Below, one piece after another: positions 1-10,306 of a DNA stretch of 64,000 nt. The position numbers and the translations under genes were made by a program. Every line of letters starts with the position of its first letter. The first letter of the stretch is position 1. The notes beneath the pieces are model-generated. The model was given only the letters and a program-made list of their open reading frames with translations. It did not search any database and was not told where the DNA came from. The stretch lies in the NCBI GenBank assembly GCA_033085395.1, contig JANQBS010000069.1:1-64000 (forward strand), read 5' to 3'. The stretch is from Xanthoparmelia taractica. Its lineage: Eukaryota; Ascomycota; Lecanoromycetes; Lecanorales; Parmeliaceae.

Positions 1-77
<77 letters not shown>
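1..77. repeat. (TTA)n microsatellite
   Basis: About 25 uninterrupted copies of the trinucleotide TTA run from the first base of the window to about position 77. It begins at the window edge, so its full length is unknown. Nothing suggests that it is coding. Confidence 0.97.
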
Positions 78-674
78 TCTCTTATTGTTAAATCTATGCA
101 ACCCAACATTTGCGCGATTGGTAGCAAAGCACTCGAGGGAAAAAAGGAGTCAGCTCAGCAGCAGAAAAGGTAAGGATTCTCGCTTGCCTCGCCTATAGTT
201 GATGCAAACAATGCACTTAACTTATATCATTCACTGCGGATACAACCATCCTTTGATACAAGACCAACTAGAAGTATCTGAGTAAATGTTGCCCTTGCCG
301 CAGCTTCTCATAAGTAACCTCGAAGCCTTTTACAACCCCCAACATCCGATCCATCCGACCCTCCCTACCTTAATGCTCGTAGCATCAGCAGCTTTAAACT
401 GCTCTCAGCATGGGGGAACAAGAAGATGATCGAACAGCTGGTCATCATAAAGGCAATACCATCTGCATCACTCTCGTAACTGCACCATGATATGAAAAAG
501 CTCGAGGATGTGAGACCAGGCGGGTGTATTCTAAACGAGGGTGGGATTTTGAACGCTGTGCCACCTGCGTCATAGGGCTGAGTGTAGTCCAAAATGTTGA
601 TCTTTGACGAGATACAACCATCTACACTATCTGTCTTGAGGAAGGCAAATAAATGATGTGCCTCTCGCTTTCCA
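78..674. other. Intergenic stretch before the radical SAM gene
   Basis: No gene is supported here. A minus-strand open frame of about 120 codons (365-730) has no ATG at its upstream end, no recognisable domain, and overlaps the start of the radical SAM gene, so it is not annotated. The stretch presumably holds the promoter of the gene starting at 675. Confidence 0.5.
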
Positions 675-1820
675 ATGCCTTGGCTGGCAAAAAGAGTCTG
701 GACAACATCCAGACCGCTGCTCAAAAGCACACCACCGCCGCCGTGGCGGAAACATCTCCACCTCGCACCTCCTTTCCTCCTCGATGACTACATTCCCCAA
801 TATCAACTTCTATCCTCGGCCGAAGCATCAAAGAAGAGGACAGAAGCCCAAGCCCACGCCCACCTTAGCAACTGCAACCTCTGCCCGAGACGCTGCGGAG
901 TGAACCGCTGGTAAAAGACCGGCGTCTGCCTCATCGGCGCCGAGACCGCCAAAGTCAACGTCATCGCGCCCCATTTCGGCGAGGAGCCCTGCATACAAGG
1001 GCACAACGGCTCCGGCTCCGTCTTCTTCTCCGGCTGCAACCTCCGCTGCGTCTTCTGCCAGAATCACGACATTGCGCACCAACGCAACGGCTTCGACGCG
1101 ACACCGCAAGAGCTGGCCGAGTGGTACGTGAAGCTGCAGGATGTGGGCAAGGTACACAATATCAACTTGATCACGCCGGAGCATGTGGTGCCGCAGGTTG
1201 TGCTGTCCATACTGCACGCCAAGGACTTGGGACTGCGCTTGCCGATAGTCTACAATACATCTGCGTTTGATTCCATGGAGTCGCTCGAGCTGCTCGACGG
1301 TCTGGTCGATATCTATCTGCCCGACTTCAAAGTCTGGACCAAGGCTTCGTCGAAGCGCCTGCTCAAAGCCGAAGATTACGCCAGTGCGGCCATGGAAAGC
1401 ATCAAGGGCATGCACGCTCAGGTCGGCGATCTCTGCTTTACTCCCGACGGGCTCGCCAAGAAGGGCCTTTTGTTGCGACACCTCGTCATGCCTGGCAAAG
1501 AAGACGAAGGGCGAGCGATTATGCGATGGCTTGGTGAGAACATCTCAACGGATATCTTCGTTAACATCATGGAACAGTATCATCCTGATGCGCATGTTGG
1601 TAAGCCATCAAGGTCTTCTCGAGCTTCTTCGAATCACGGGGCCATAGAAGAGGCGTCGACAAACCAGCATGATGATGGGCCTACATCGGTCTCGGTTCGG
1701 TATAACGAGATAAACCGGGCCGTCACAGGACAAGAAGTCTCGAGCGTGCGCAAGGCTGCCGAGGATGCTGGCATATGGAGATTCTGCGATCCTGTTCGTC
1801 ATGACGGTTTCAATCTATGA
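675..1820 (+). pseudogene. PflX/PflA-like radical SAM protein, interrupted by an in-frame TAA
   Basis: This resembles the uncharacterised PflX-type radical SAM proteins, relatives of pyruvate formate-lyase activating enzyme that bind a 4Fe-4S cluster and S-adenosylmethionine; their substrate in fungi is unknown. The reading frame from ATG 675 has an N-terminal cysteine cluster (C67, C70, C74 in a CNLCPRRCGVNR motif). Codon 80 (912-914) is TAA. After it the same frame runs without a further stop to TGA 1818-1820 and holds the radical SAM motif GCNLRCVFCQN (C121, C125, C128). The C-terminal part also looks intact, with family-like segments such as YLPDFKVW and NIMEQYHP. The residues on both sides of the TAA belong to the conserved core, so an intron that removes it is unlikely. 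A nonsense mutation or a base-call error are the main explanations. An internal ATG at 1128 would lose the cluster cysteines. Confidence 0.85.
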
Positions 1821-2168
1821 TGGATAATTCATACGTAATGCGACCATTCGTAGAAGTCAATCCACTACTAGACATAATAGGTCTCACTGACGAAGTATTG
1901 TCCTTTGATGATAGTCATTCCCGTTTAGTATCGCTGATAGGATAACATGATGTTATATTAGCACTTATCATAATCTAGCAATATACTCTTTAGCGTCATA
2001 AGAACCAAAGCAAGTCCAACAGTAACCCAAGCACTTGCGATAATAAAGCAAGCCATTCCTCCGCAACCCAAGGCAGAGCCGTAGCCAAGTCGATACATGA
2101 GATGGAGCGAAGCTCGAAAGACACTCTCTTCCACCACTCAATGTCCCCAGTGCCGCTTTCGGACATCT
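1821..2168. other. Convergent 3' intergenic region
   Basis: This short space separates the 3' ends of the radical SAM gene (plus strand) and the GMC oxidoreductase gene (minus strand). It must carry both 3' untranslated regions. No coding or structural signal was recognised. Confidence 0.5.
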
Positions 2169-5100
2169 TCAATCCAGGTGGAAAAAGCTGAGAAACCACT
2201 GAATGAACGCAATAAGAGCTGCCTGTTCCTGCTGCTGTGTCGTCGTCCCCGTCGTTGTTGGGGACATTGATATCGTTTCAGGGGGACTTCCAAAGATGAT
2301 GGGTGCTAATGAAGACGCAACAGACGATGCAACGCCTGCAGAGGCCATTACGCTGACAATGGACGAACTCAACCCCTCAGACCCAGGTAAAGCAGTCAAT
2401 GAAAATGACGGAGTGGTATAGATTGTCGTAGGTGGAGATATCGTTGTTCTGGTGATAGCAGGCGAGGATACAGAGTTTGGCAGACTCGGGACTAACGTTG
2501 TGGTAAACGCCATGACGGACTCGTGAGTATTTTGAAGCGTCAGTAACGTGGATAATTGCGTTGGAGTAGAAGATGATATGCTCGAGAAAGTCCCGGATGG
2601 AGTGGGAGCATCGCTGGAACCTGTTTGGGTCGCAGATATTATGGCTAAGCTTGAAATTGAAGGCTCACTGGCTGCGCTAGAAGATCTCGTGATATGGACG
2701 GCGCTGGTCTCCCCGGTTGACGTAAACGCCGATAAAGTCTGCGAGAAGGTTGGTGGCAAATTAAGACTGTTTGATTCTGCTGGACTATGGGCAATGGTAA
2801 CCGATGAAAAGGCCGAGTGTGTCGATAGAATGCTGATTGGGGAAAATAAGAACATCGACTGCGAGGATTGGCTGCTCAATTGGGCTGAAATTGGTGGCCT
2901 TGTAGCCGATGAAGACGCAGACAATATTGAAGACATAACGGTCAAAGATGACGATACAGTTTGTGATGTTGAAATTAATGTAGCGCTTGCAGGCAATAGA
3001 GTCGTTGACGTCCTGGTAGTGAAGACAGCCGAGTTGGTTAAAGAGATTGCAGAAGTATCCGTAGTTGAGGAAGCAAAGCCCGTAGAGTTGTCTGGGGCTG
3101 AAGTAGCCACAGATTGCTGTGTCGAGGTCGTCGACGGTGTGACTGGTAGTGACGAGGTGGCCAGCATTGATGAATCTGCTATTGTCGACAAGATTGCAAT
3201 CGTGGAAGAAGACGTGGGAATAGCGCTCGTTGAGATAGCAACCCCCAAAGACGAGGCTAGGAGTGTTGACAAGGCTGTAGCTATTGAAGTTGTTGTAGGC
3301 ACAGTGCTCGAAGAGAGATCGTCTGCCTTGATGATGTCGGCAGCCTTTGCAAGAGTGTTAGATTCGTGCTCATACCAGATCGGAATAGAGTTCCATACCT
3401 TCTCTGCTACTCCATATACGACGGCCTGCAAATGTGCTGCTGGGATTACTGGGAAGATCCCCGCATCGACAACTCTCAAGTTCTGCGTACCTGATCCAAT
3501 TCCGGAGTCAGCATTCCTGCTTTAAATCAAAGGACCACGTTCTCAGGACGGCCTAGGGTAACAGAACAGCATTTTGTGCCTTGAGATGTTTCCCGAATGA
3601 ATTCGGTCAGATAGAGAAAAGAACACAAGGCACTTACCCCAAACCCGGAGGTGCGAATCCACAACACCGCCTTGCTCAAATGGGAGCATTGCCAATGTGC
3701 CGCTAGGGTGATATTCCGTGCGTACTCCACTATTGATCACTTGATTGAGCGCTTCTTCATCAGCGTCAACAGGAGGTACAAATTGTGCTGCTTGCAATTC
3801 GACCATAGGAGGGGTGGCAAGGATTTGTCGATTGAACAATAATGCCTCAATCAGGACCTGTCTGTCCACAGGGTTGGTGAGCCATCGAGGATCGATAGCA
3901 GGTGGCTGAAATGGATCGGCAGACTGAATGTAGCAGGTACCGCGAGAAAAAGGATGCATGACCGCTACCGTCAAGCTTCCAGCATTATTGTTGATGATCT
4001 CATATGCAGCTACGGTGTTTTCTGCCAGTCGTGCTACCAAAGATTGCTTCTGAGCAGTGAAACCAGCAACAATCGTGGGATCCAACCCGGCAGCCAGATA
4101 ATCCGCTGGGTTCTGGTTGCTAGCGTTACTAAGAATGCTGGCTGAATTGTTGCTAATCAATGGCAGAGGATTAAACGCCAAAGCATTTGGGGATCCCGCA
4201 GTCCAAGGACCTAATATATTAGCAGTAGTTCAAAGTCAGAGGCTGCGACTTTTGCTTACCTGTCTTGTCCGTGTCATACTCTTGTTCTGCCTCCATATTG
4301 TAGGTAGCATTGGTCGTTAGCTCCGTTGGGGATGGATAGCTGGCGTTGTTATCTACGCCTATCATCAGTGTCTAGCAAGGAGGATACTGGATAGGTAAAA
4401 TCATACATGGATAAAATGTTCCGACAAGGCAGTGATCCTGGAGGTTATTGCCCACACCTGGCAGATTGAGCGCCACAGTTATGTTGTATTGATTGAGCAA
4501 TGACTCTGGTCCAATGCCGGATAACTGTAGAAGCTGGGCGGAGTGCAATGCACCAGCTGCAATTATAACTTCCCTAGTAGCGTAGATTTTTTGACGCGGA
4601 GCGGAGGCATTGGGTGCAAACTTGCAAGCATTAGCTGACCGCATCAGTGGCAGGGACCGTTACATACTTCAACTCCTGAAATCCTCAAACTGGAAGTGCC
4701 AGGGTCCTGTCTGCGGACGAACCGGGGAGGCAGCTGCCCTGATAGTGGCGGGGTGCTTCCCTCTGGGCCAAAACCAAAGCCCTCATTGTTGCCTGAGGCA
4801 GGACCGTTACCGTTCTCATTGCCACCAGGGGTTGGGTTGTCCACTTCGCCATTGCTGCTAATGCCTCCGATCAGTACTCGTGTCACATGCTGTCCAGTAA
4901 TGACATGGAAATTGCTTCTGGTGATGTAGGGATCGAAGTAGGTTCGGCGAGCATCGGAACGTGTTTGGTTGTTTGGATCAAGGTCGGTGGGCACGAAAGC
5001 AGGTCCTGCAGAAGTACCATCGTTGGGATCGAACTGTGTCGGTAGACCAAGGAGATTCATCCCAGCGAAGAGATTGACTAGCCTAGTTAGAAACAATGTG

Positions 5101-5827
5101 ACCAGGGTATCTGGAGGAAGTACATACTTGATTGAGGATAGAAGTATTTGGGATAGCTGACCTGCACAGGACCAGACGTCCCATGAACAGCAGGGTTGTA
5201 GTGGATTGAATACTCTTCTGCAATCTCCTCGGAGTATACAGGAGTATATGTCTCACTCTAGGGTATTTGTCAGATAGTAATGCAATGAAGTGTATGAGTG
5301 ACTTGCCTTCATGAAGTACGGTAGCATGCCAGCCCAGCCCCACCCAGGGTTTCCAAAGGCTTCCCAAGCATCAAAGTCATCAGCTCCACCTCGATTCCAG
5401 CACATAGCATTCAAGATGCTACCGCCACCGAGGACCTTGCCTTGCGGCATTGGCCGAGCGTTGCCGTCGAGTTGGGTCTGTGGTACGGTCACAAGGTCCC
5501 AGTCGTAGATACCACCGATGTCGGCTCCCACATAGACTGGATCCTGAACAACAGCCTCATAATGATCCCTGTTGATGTCAACGAGAGCACTCGATTCAAG
5601 AAGGATAGTACTAACGCGTCACCGGCTTCGATGCAAAGAACCGTCCGAGATGCAATTTCCGAGAGTCGATTACTGACCACGAGCCCGCTGATGCCGCAGC
5701 CAACAACGATGTAATCATAAGATTCAAGGAGTGGCTCATTGATATCTCTTCCGTGAAGATGAATTGCGAGAGCTGCAAATGTCAAGTATGACGAAACAAT
5801 TAGGAAGGCTGACGTGAACCTCATCAT
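2169..5827 (-). CDS. Secreted GMC-family FAD oxidoreductase with long Ser/Thr-rich C-terminal tail
   Basis: A glucose-methanol-choline family flavoenzyme, expected to oxidise an alcohol or similar substrate outside the cell; the substrate cannot be told. Nine exons encode about 1,055 residues. Introns: 5569-5615, 5258-5306 (GC donor), 5078-5127, 4621-4667, 4359-4406, 4211-4259, 3491-3637, 3345-3398. I start at the ATG 5825-5827 because it opens directly into a signal peptide (MMRFTSAFLIVSS...); an in-frame ATG lies at 5875. Motifs in order: the FAD site YDYIVVGCGISG, the family segment QGKVLGGGSILNAM, the second signature AAGALHSAQLLQLSGIG, the active-site region EYHPSGTLAM, and the C-terminal block NLRVVDAGIFPVIPAAH. 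The catalytic domain ends near residue 673. About 380 residues rich in Ser, Thr, Ala and Pro follow, ending in a short hydrophobic stretch, which suggests an O-glycosylated stalk, possibly wall- or GPI-linked. Confidence 0.88.
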
Positions 5828-8610
5828 GATGGGTGACAGCGAATGTGTAGCCGGGATGGCTTTGTGACTGCGCACGGGGAAAAGAGCGTTGAAGGAATGT
5901 ATACACTCCCAATTGACGGCTGGCGAAGATTCAAAGAGGCAAGATGGAGAAGGAATGTGAAGATGGTATGGTGGTAGATGGGAAGTGTTGAAAGAAAGAA
6001 AGCTTCTTCACCATAGGAATTTTGTTGGCTAAGCAGCCGCCAACTTTAAGTTGCACATTTCATGATCAACGGCTTCTCCTTCTACTTCGAATTTGGTACT
6101 CGTACTCGGGCTAAATGCTTCGCTGCTTCCCGTCAGGCGGTAGCTTTCTCAAATCTATTTGAGCAACATTCTTAATCCATGAGTAGTCCGAAACTGATTC
6201 TACATCATGTAAACGCAGATCGAGCAACCTTCTATCAAAATATTGACCTTCGGAAGACGGTTTGTACACAATTGCCATTTCGAACCACAATCTTGGGCGT
6301 AGCTCACCGTAGAAACATAGAAAGCAAGGCACTCCTGTGATGAGAGGACAATGCTAGAGGACCGTAGTGCTGGAGCTTCATTGTTTATGCTCTTCTGTAT
6401 TTCCTTCGCTCGAACGACCCAGTCCCTTATACCCTTTCTTACATCCAATGAAACCTCCACTGAACCGTATAGTCTGCCGAAGAAGGCATCCTCACGGCGC
6501 ACTCCAACAGCGACCTGTCACTCCGCTTTTCGAGGTGCAACAGGCCTTCCATATACCCATCGTTACTAGCCGTCAGATGGCCTAAAGCTCTTTGATCTTT
6601 TGATAAAAATATCGAAACGAGGACAGTACATTGATCATCGGTCATTGCTGGTGGTCTGTCAGGTAACAAAAGGTAATTGGGAAGTGAAGAACGTAGAAGA
6701 GACTGTTAGCTGGAGTGATGAAGCACAATGGGTTTGTGTGCCAGTGGTATACCGACTCACAGGATGTGAATCTGTACCTCAGTGATAGTCAACAAGCAGT
6801 TGGTGAAGTGGTAGAGCACTGTCGGCCCGCTTACCTTAGCGGAGGGCTATAATTGCCGGAAACCGTATATTTACCGTTCTATCTTAGGATACCGTCAAAA
6901 GGCGGTTATTCTAAGAAACAATAAAAAATACGTAATTAATAAATTATATATTATATTTGTAACGTAGTAGTAGAAGAACCGTTTTATCAGGATACGTTAT
7001 TTAAGAAAATACGTTTATTATCTTATACGGTTTCTTTACGGTTTCTCGGTTCTAATACTAGTCTGTTAAGTATGCCAAGCCAAGTACTCGGAAGTCTTAG
7101 ATACAGAGAATTATCCACGCTTCTGAGAATCTAAGGCCAAAATCGAGCGATTTGATGAATTTTCTCGCGGGGGTGACATCGGGGTTACTTGCGACCGTAT
7201 AGGTGTGGTGCAGGGGTGTGTGGTGCCGTGGTGTAGTGCAGGGGTTTACTGTATTCGCGCTAAATGTATCAAACAGCTGACTAATCACTGAATCGCACAA
7301 CGTAGTATATATTTAAACGAATAAAAAAGGTTACGATTTAGATTTCTTGTTTGCCTAAAGGCGGAAATAACCCCCTAAAACGTAAGAATCTTGTTACTGT
7401 CCAGTAACCGTATCTACACCGTAATAATACTCCACACAAATTCGCTAAGGTACGGAGAAAATGCTTGGCGCAGTCTTTCAACGTCTCCTCGGTCTTTCCG
7501 TCATCAGCCAGAGAGACAAAGCAGAATATTCGAATATTGCTCGCAAATATAAGTGAGCCTCAGCGCTGAATTTCAGGAAGATGCCAGAACAATCATTCTA
7601 AGGTGTCTTGGATAAAAGATCATCCTGTTGAATTCCTTGTTATCTGAGCGCTTTCTCAGCATTGACATATTACGACCTCCGCGCTGTCATTCAAACAACA
7701 ACGACATGGACCTTTGAGAACGTTGACTATGTGGGGAATGCTTGCTAGCAGACTCCAAGTCGCCATGCTCTCCAACAGATTTAGCGGACCCCTGTCATAT
7801 GAGCTTCGGCTTCTCAACCAGCTTGTCTTCCCTTTTGCCTGATACCAAGCTCTTCAGACACTGAGGATGAGAGCAGAGTGCTCTTGCTTCTATCCAGGTC
7901 TGGCCATCGGTCGTTACCATATGGTTACTGTATGACTCCACGGCTGTCGACGTCGGATCACTTAGCTCTTGCTAGCGGAGCAAACATCATTCATGCTGGC
8001 CCCCTATGCCTCCCAGTGTAAGCTCACTTGGCCATTTTGTTTTTCTTGAAGTGCCAAGCGCTACGCAAGTCAAGGGAGCCACGCCATGTTGTATGACAGG
8101 CTGATGGCTGTAGATGTTTCTGAGCTAGACGAATGCGTTGGTCTATGTAAAGGTCAAGTCATATGTTCATTGAAACCAGGAGCTTGAGCATACTGTTTAT
8201 GCATGAGCTAGGTGACCTAGGCATAGACTGGGTTTCATACCTTAGTTGAGCGCTTTGATATGCTTCCCTTGATTGTAGTAGAGGTTGGTCAAATGAGTAT
8301 TACTACTCCTTTCAGCATTAGGTGCGCATCTGCTGGGTAAAGAGGTTATATTGAGAGATCCAAAAGAATTGGAGGGTGACAGAATAAAACAGGTCTGCTC
8401 GCCGCCGCTGCGCAGAAGATCAACTTTATATCGCGTCCTAGAAACACGCTATCTTTCATCAACACAACAGCTAGCGAGCTCGACCAAACGGAGCTTCACC
8501 TTCTTTCGACCCTCAGCAATTTTCCCAGCTCAATTTGCTAGCTTTTGCTTGAAGTTTGGAACAATTTCCTAGATTGCCGCCAAGATTATCACAAACAATC
8601 AATCTTCACC
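5828..8610. other. Gene-poor, partly AT-rich interval of 2.8 kb
   Basis: This is the divergent space between the GMC gene and the gene at 8611. The stretches around 6,850-7,060 and 7,300-7,440 are visibly AT- and TpA-rich, with repeated ACCGT-like words, as expected of a repeat decayed by repeat-induced point mutation. No transposase or reverse transcriptase motif survives. Short minus-strand frames at 6,111-6,669 look protein-like but cannot be joined into a gene. The rest holds no recognised feature. Confidence 0.5.
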
Positions 8611-9700
8611 ATGTCCACGTCGTACTCACACCTTGACACTAAGGTGCGCGATGTTGTCACCAGCTACCGCTCTGTCAATGTACTCCAACCGGTCGTATCT
8701 GAACTGTGCCAGCTCCCCGAATTCGAGCAAATATTTTGGGATAGCTTGAACCAGGACCTCCACGTGATTCGTCAGCGCTCCCAAATACTGGCTCATGGCG
8801 AGATCAGTGTTATCCAGAAGGCTTTCGCTGTTCTCATGCAGAAGAAAGAAGACATCATCCCTGCAATCCATCTTTACGTGGATGAGATCCTTGGTCTTCA
8901 CTACATATCAGAAACAGAGAGAACTACAACTCTGAACACAGTGATGCAGATAAGGCACTCTATTCTAGACCGTACGTCCACAGGCCACCCATGGTCTTCC
9001 CAATGAGCCTCGCCGCTAATGTTCACCACCTCTAGAGGCCTACGGCAGCAAGTCTACAGACTTGGCTTCAAGGCCTAAAGATGGCGATGAAAGCCTCAAA
9101 AGGCTGTTCATCGTATACCATAAAGCGAGGAAAGACTTCGACGCTACGCCAGCGAAGACCCTGGAGCGCACAAAGTCAGCCAAATTCTTGCGCGACACCA
9201 CGGAAAATTGCCTTGCATACATCGCCGCGAAGCAGACCCGTTCCGGAGGCTCCAAGGTGGAGGCAATCTGTGATGGAAATATGCTCGATGAATTGCGAGC
9301 TACCCTTGAGGAGACTATAGCAATAGCAGAGCAGGGTTCTGGGGGCAAGAAGCGCCGTTTTGACGAGAACTGGGAAAATGTTCCCCAAGAACCTGTTAAG
9401 ATGAGAGATCTACGTGTGGCCCCACCCTTGGGTAATACTGACCCTGTCCCAAGAGGCCAAACATCAGGGGAAAAGCGGAGGCCTGCTACTTTCCGGACCC
9501 AAGCACAAGAAGCTGGTTGTCCCAAGCAGCGCATGAAATTGGCCGAGCGTAGGCGCTCAGATCTACCACACAAGCTGTATCCTGCATCTGCTGGCAAGTC
9601 TGTACGTCGTGTATTTGGGGATCGGTACAAGCCGCATGCGGAGCGAAACCTCTCTAGTTGTCACGTTCACGGGGATCGCTATCGTCCCGCGTACAAATGA
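8611..9700 (+). CDS. Hypothetical protein, basic C-terminus
   Basis: I do not recognise this family. Two exons encode about 341 residues, with an intron at 8972-9035 (GTACGT donor, CTAG acceptor). The start at 8611 has a good context (CACC before ATG) and is the first ATG of the frame. The N-terminal ~200 residues look alpha-helical and hydrophilic with no signal peptide or membrane segment. The C-terminal third is rich in Arg and Lys (GGKKRRFDENW, KQRMKLAERRR, GDRYKPHAERN), suggesting a nuclear or nucleic-acid-associated protein; that is inference only. The exon phases join cleanly and both parts have an ordinary protein composition, so the gene is probably real. Confidence 0.7.
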
Positions 9701-10306
9701 TCTGAACGGAAGTGGAGGTTTCAGTTGACCACAGATTTGTATGGGAGTCAAGGGTGCAAACGGCAACTGGAGATTTGATTGTGGTTTCGGGTGATTTCTT
9801 TCGAGATTATGAAGTTCCACCAAACGAACGAAATGGACTGCGTCTCATTAAGCGAGTATCGGGGCAGTCAATGTACTCTCAAGTCTCGAGGTAGAATAAT
9901 CGAAGAAATACAAGGCGTTAGTATTGGATCTTGTGTGCTATGTGCAAAGGCTACTGGCTTTGGAAACAATGCCACGAGCCGCGGCTTTAGTAAAATATTA
10001 TTGTATGATTAGAACCTACGTACATTACTTCTGCAACATGGTCTTTCCCACGTCTGTGAGGGAGACTTGGGTAATTGTATTCATATTCCACAGCATAGAA
10101 GCCGGCTTGTCTCAACTGTTCTCTTACTTCTACACATATTTCAACGACAATCTAGCGGGGCCTTAGCGTCTTTTGAACCTATTATATGTTCGATCATTCT
10201 CGCTTAAGACGTGGGTGTCTCTTGGCGCGTCAAAGATGTTCAATAGGTATCTGTGTTCCAGATACTGCCTTGTCACATTGTAGCATCAGCATGACGCTCA
10301 CACGAC
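9701..10306. other. Intergenic region upstream of the GCP4 gene
   Basis: It contains the 3' end of the previous transcript and the promoter of the gene at 10307. Short overlapping frames here lack any recognisable motif and are not annotated. Confidence 0.5.

Noticed and set aside
365..730. Minus-strand ORF of 121 codons
   Set aside because: It has no ATG at its 5' end and no motif, and overlaps the start of the radical SAM gene.
828..1481. Minus-strand ORF of 217 codons
   Set aside because: It is antisense to the conserved radical SAM coding frame, with no recognisable motif. It is a shadow of codon bias.
2548..3525. Plus-strand ORF of 325 codons
   Set aside because: It lies antisense to the GMC catalytic end and Ser/Thr-rich tail. 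Its Val/Asp/Glu-rich sequence is the mirror of Ser/Thr codons, and no domain or splice pattern supports it.
6111..6669. Possible minus-strand gene made of three overlapping frames (e.g. RLYGSVEVSLDVRKGIRDWVV)
   Set aside because: The segments look protein-like, but I could not find splice junctions that join them or any family match. It may be a decayed gene; too uncertain to annotate.
6790..6860. tRNA-like words (GTGAAGTGGTAGAGCAC)
   Set aside because: The phrase resembles a D-arm, but no acceptor stem, anticodon arm or T-loop follows.
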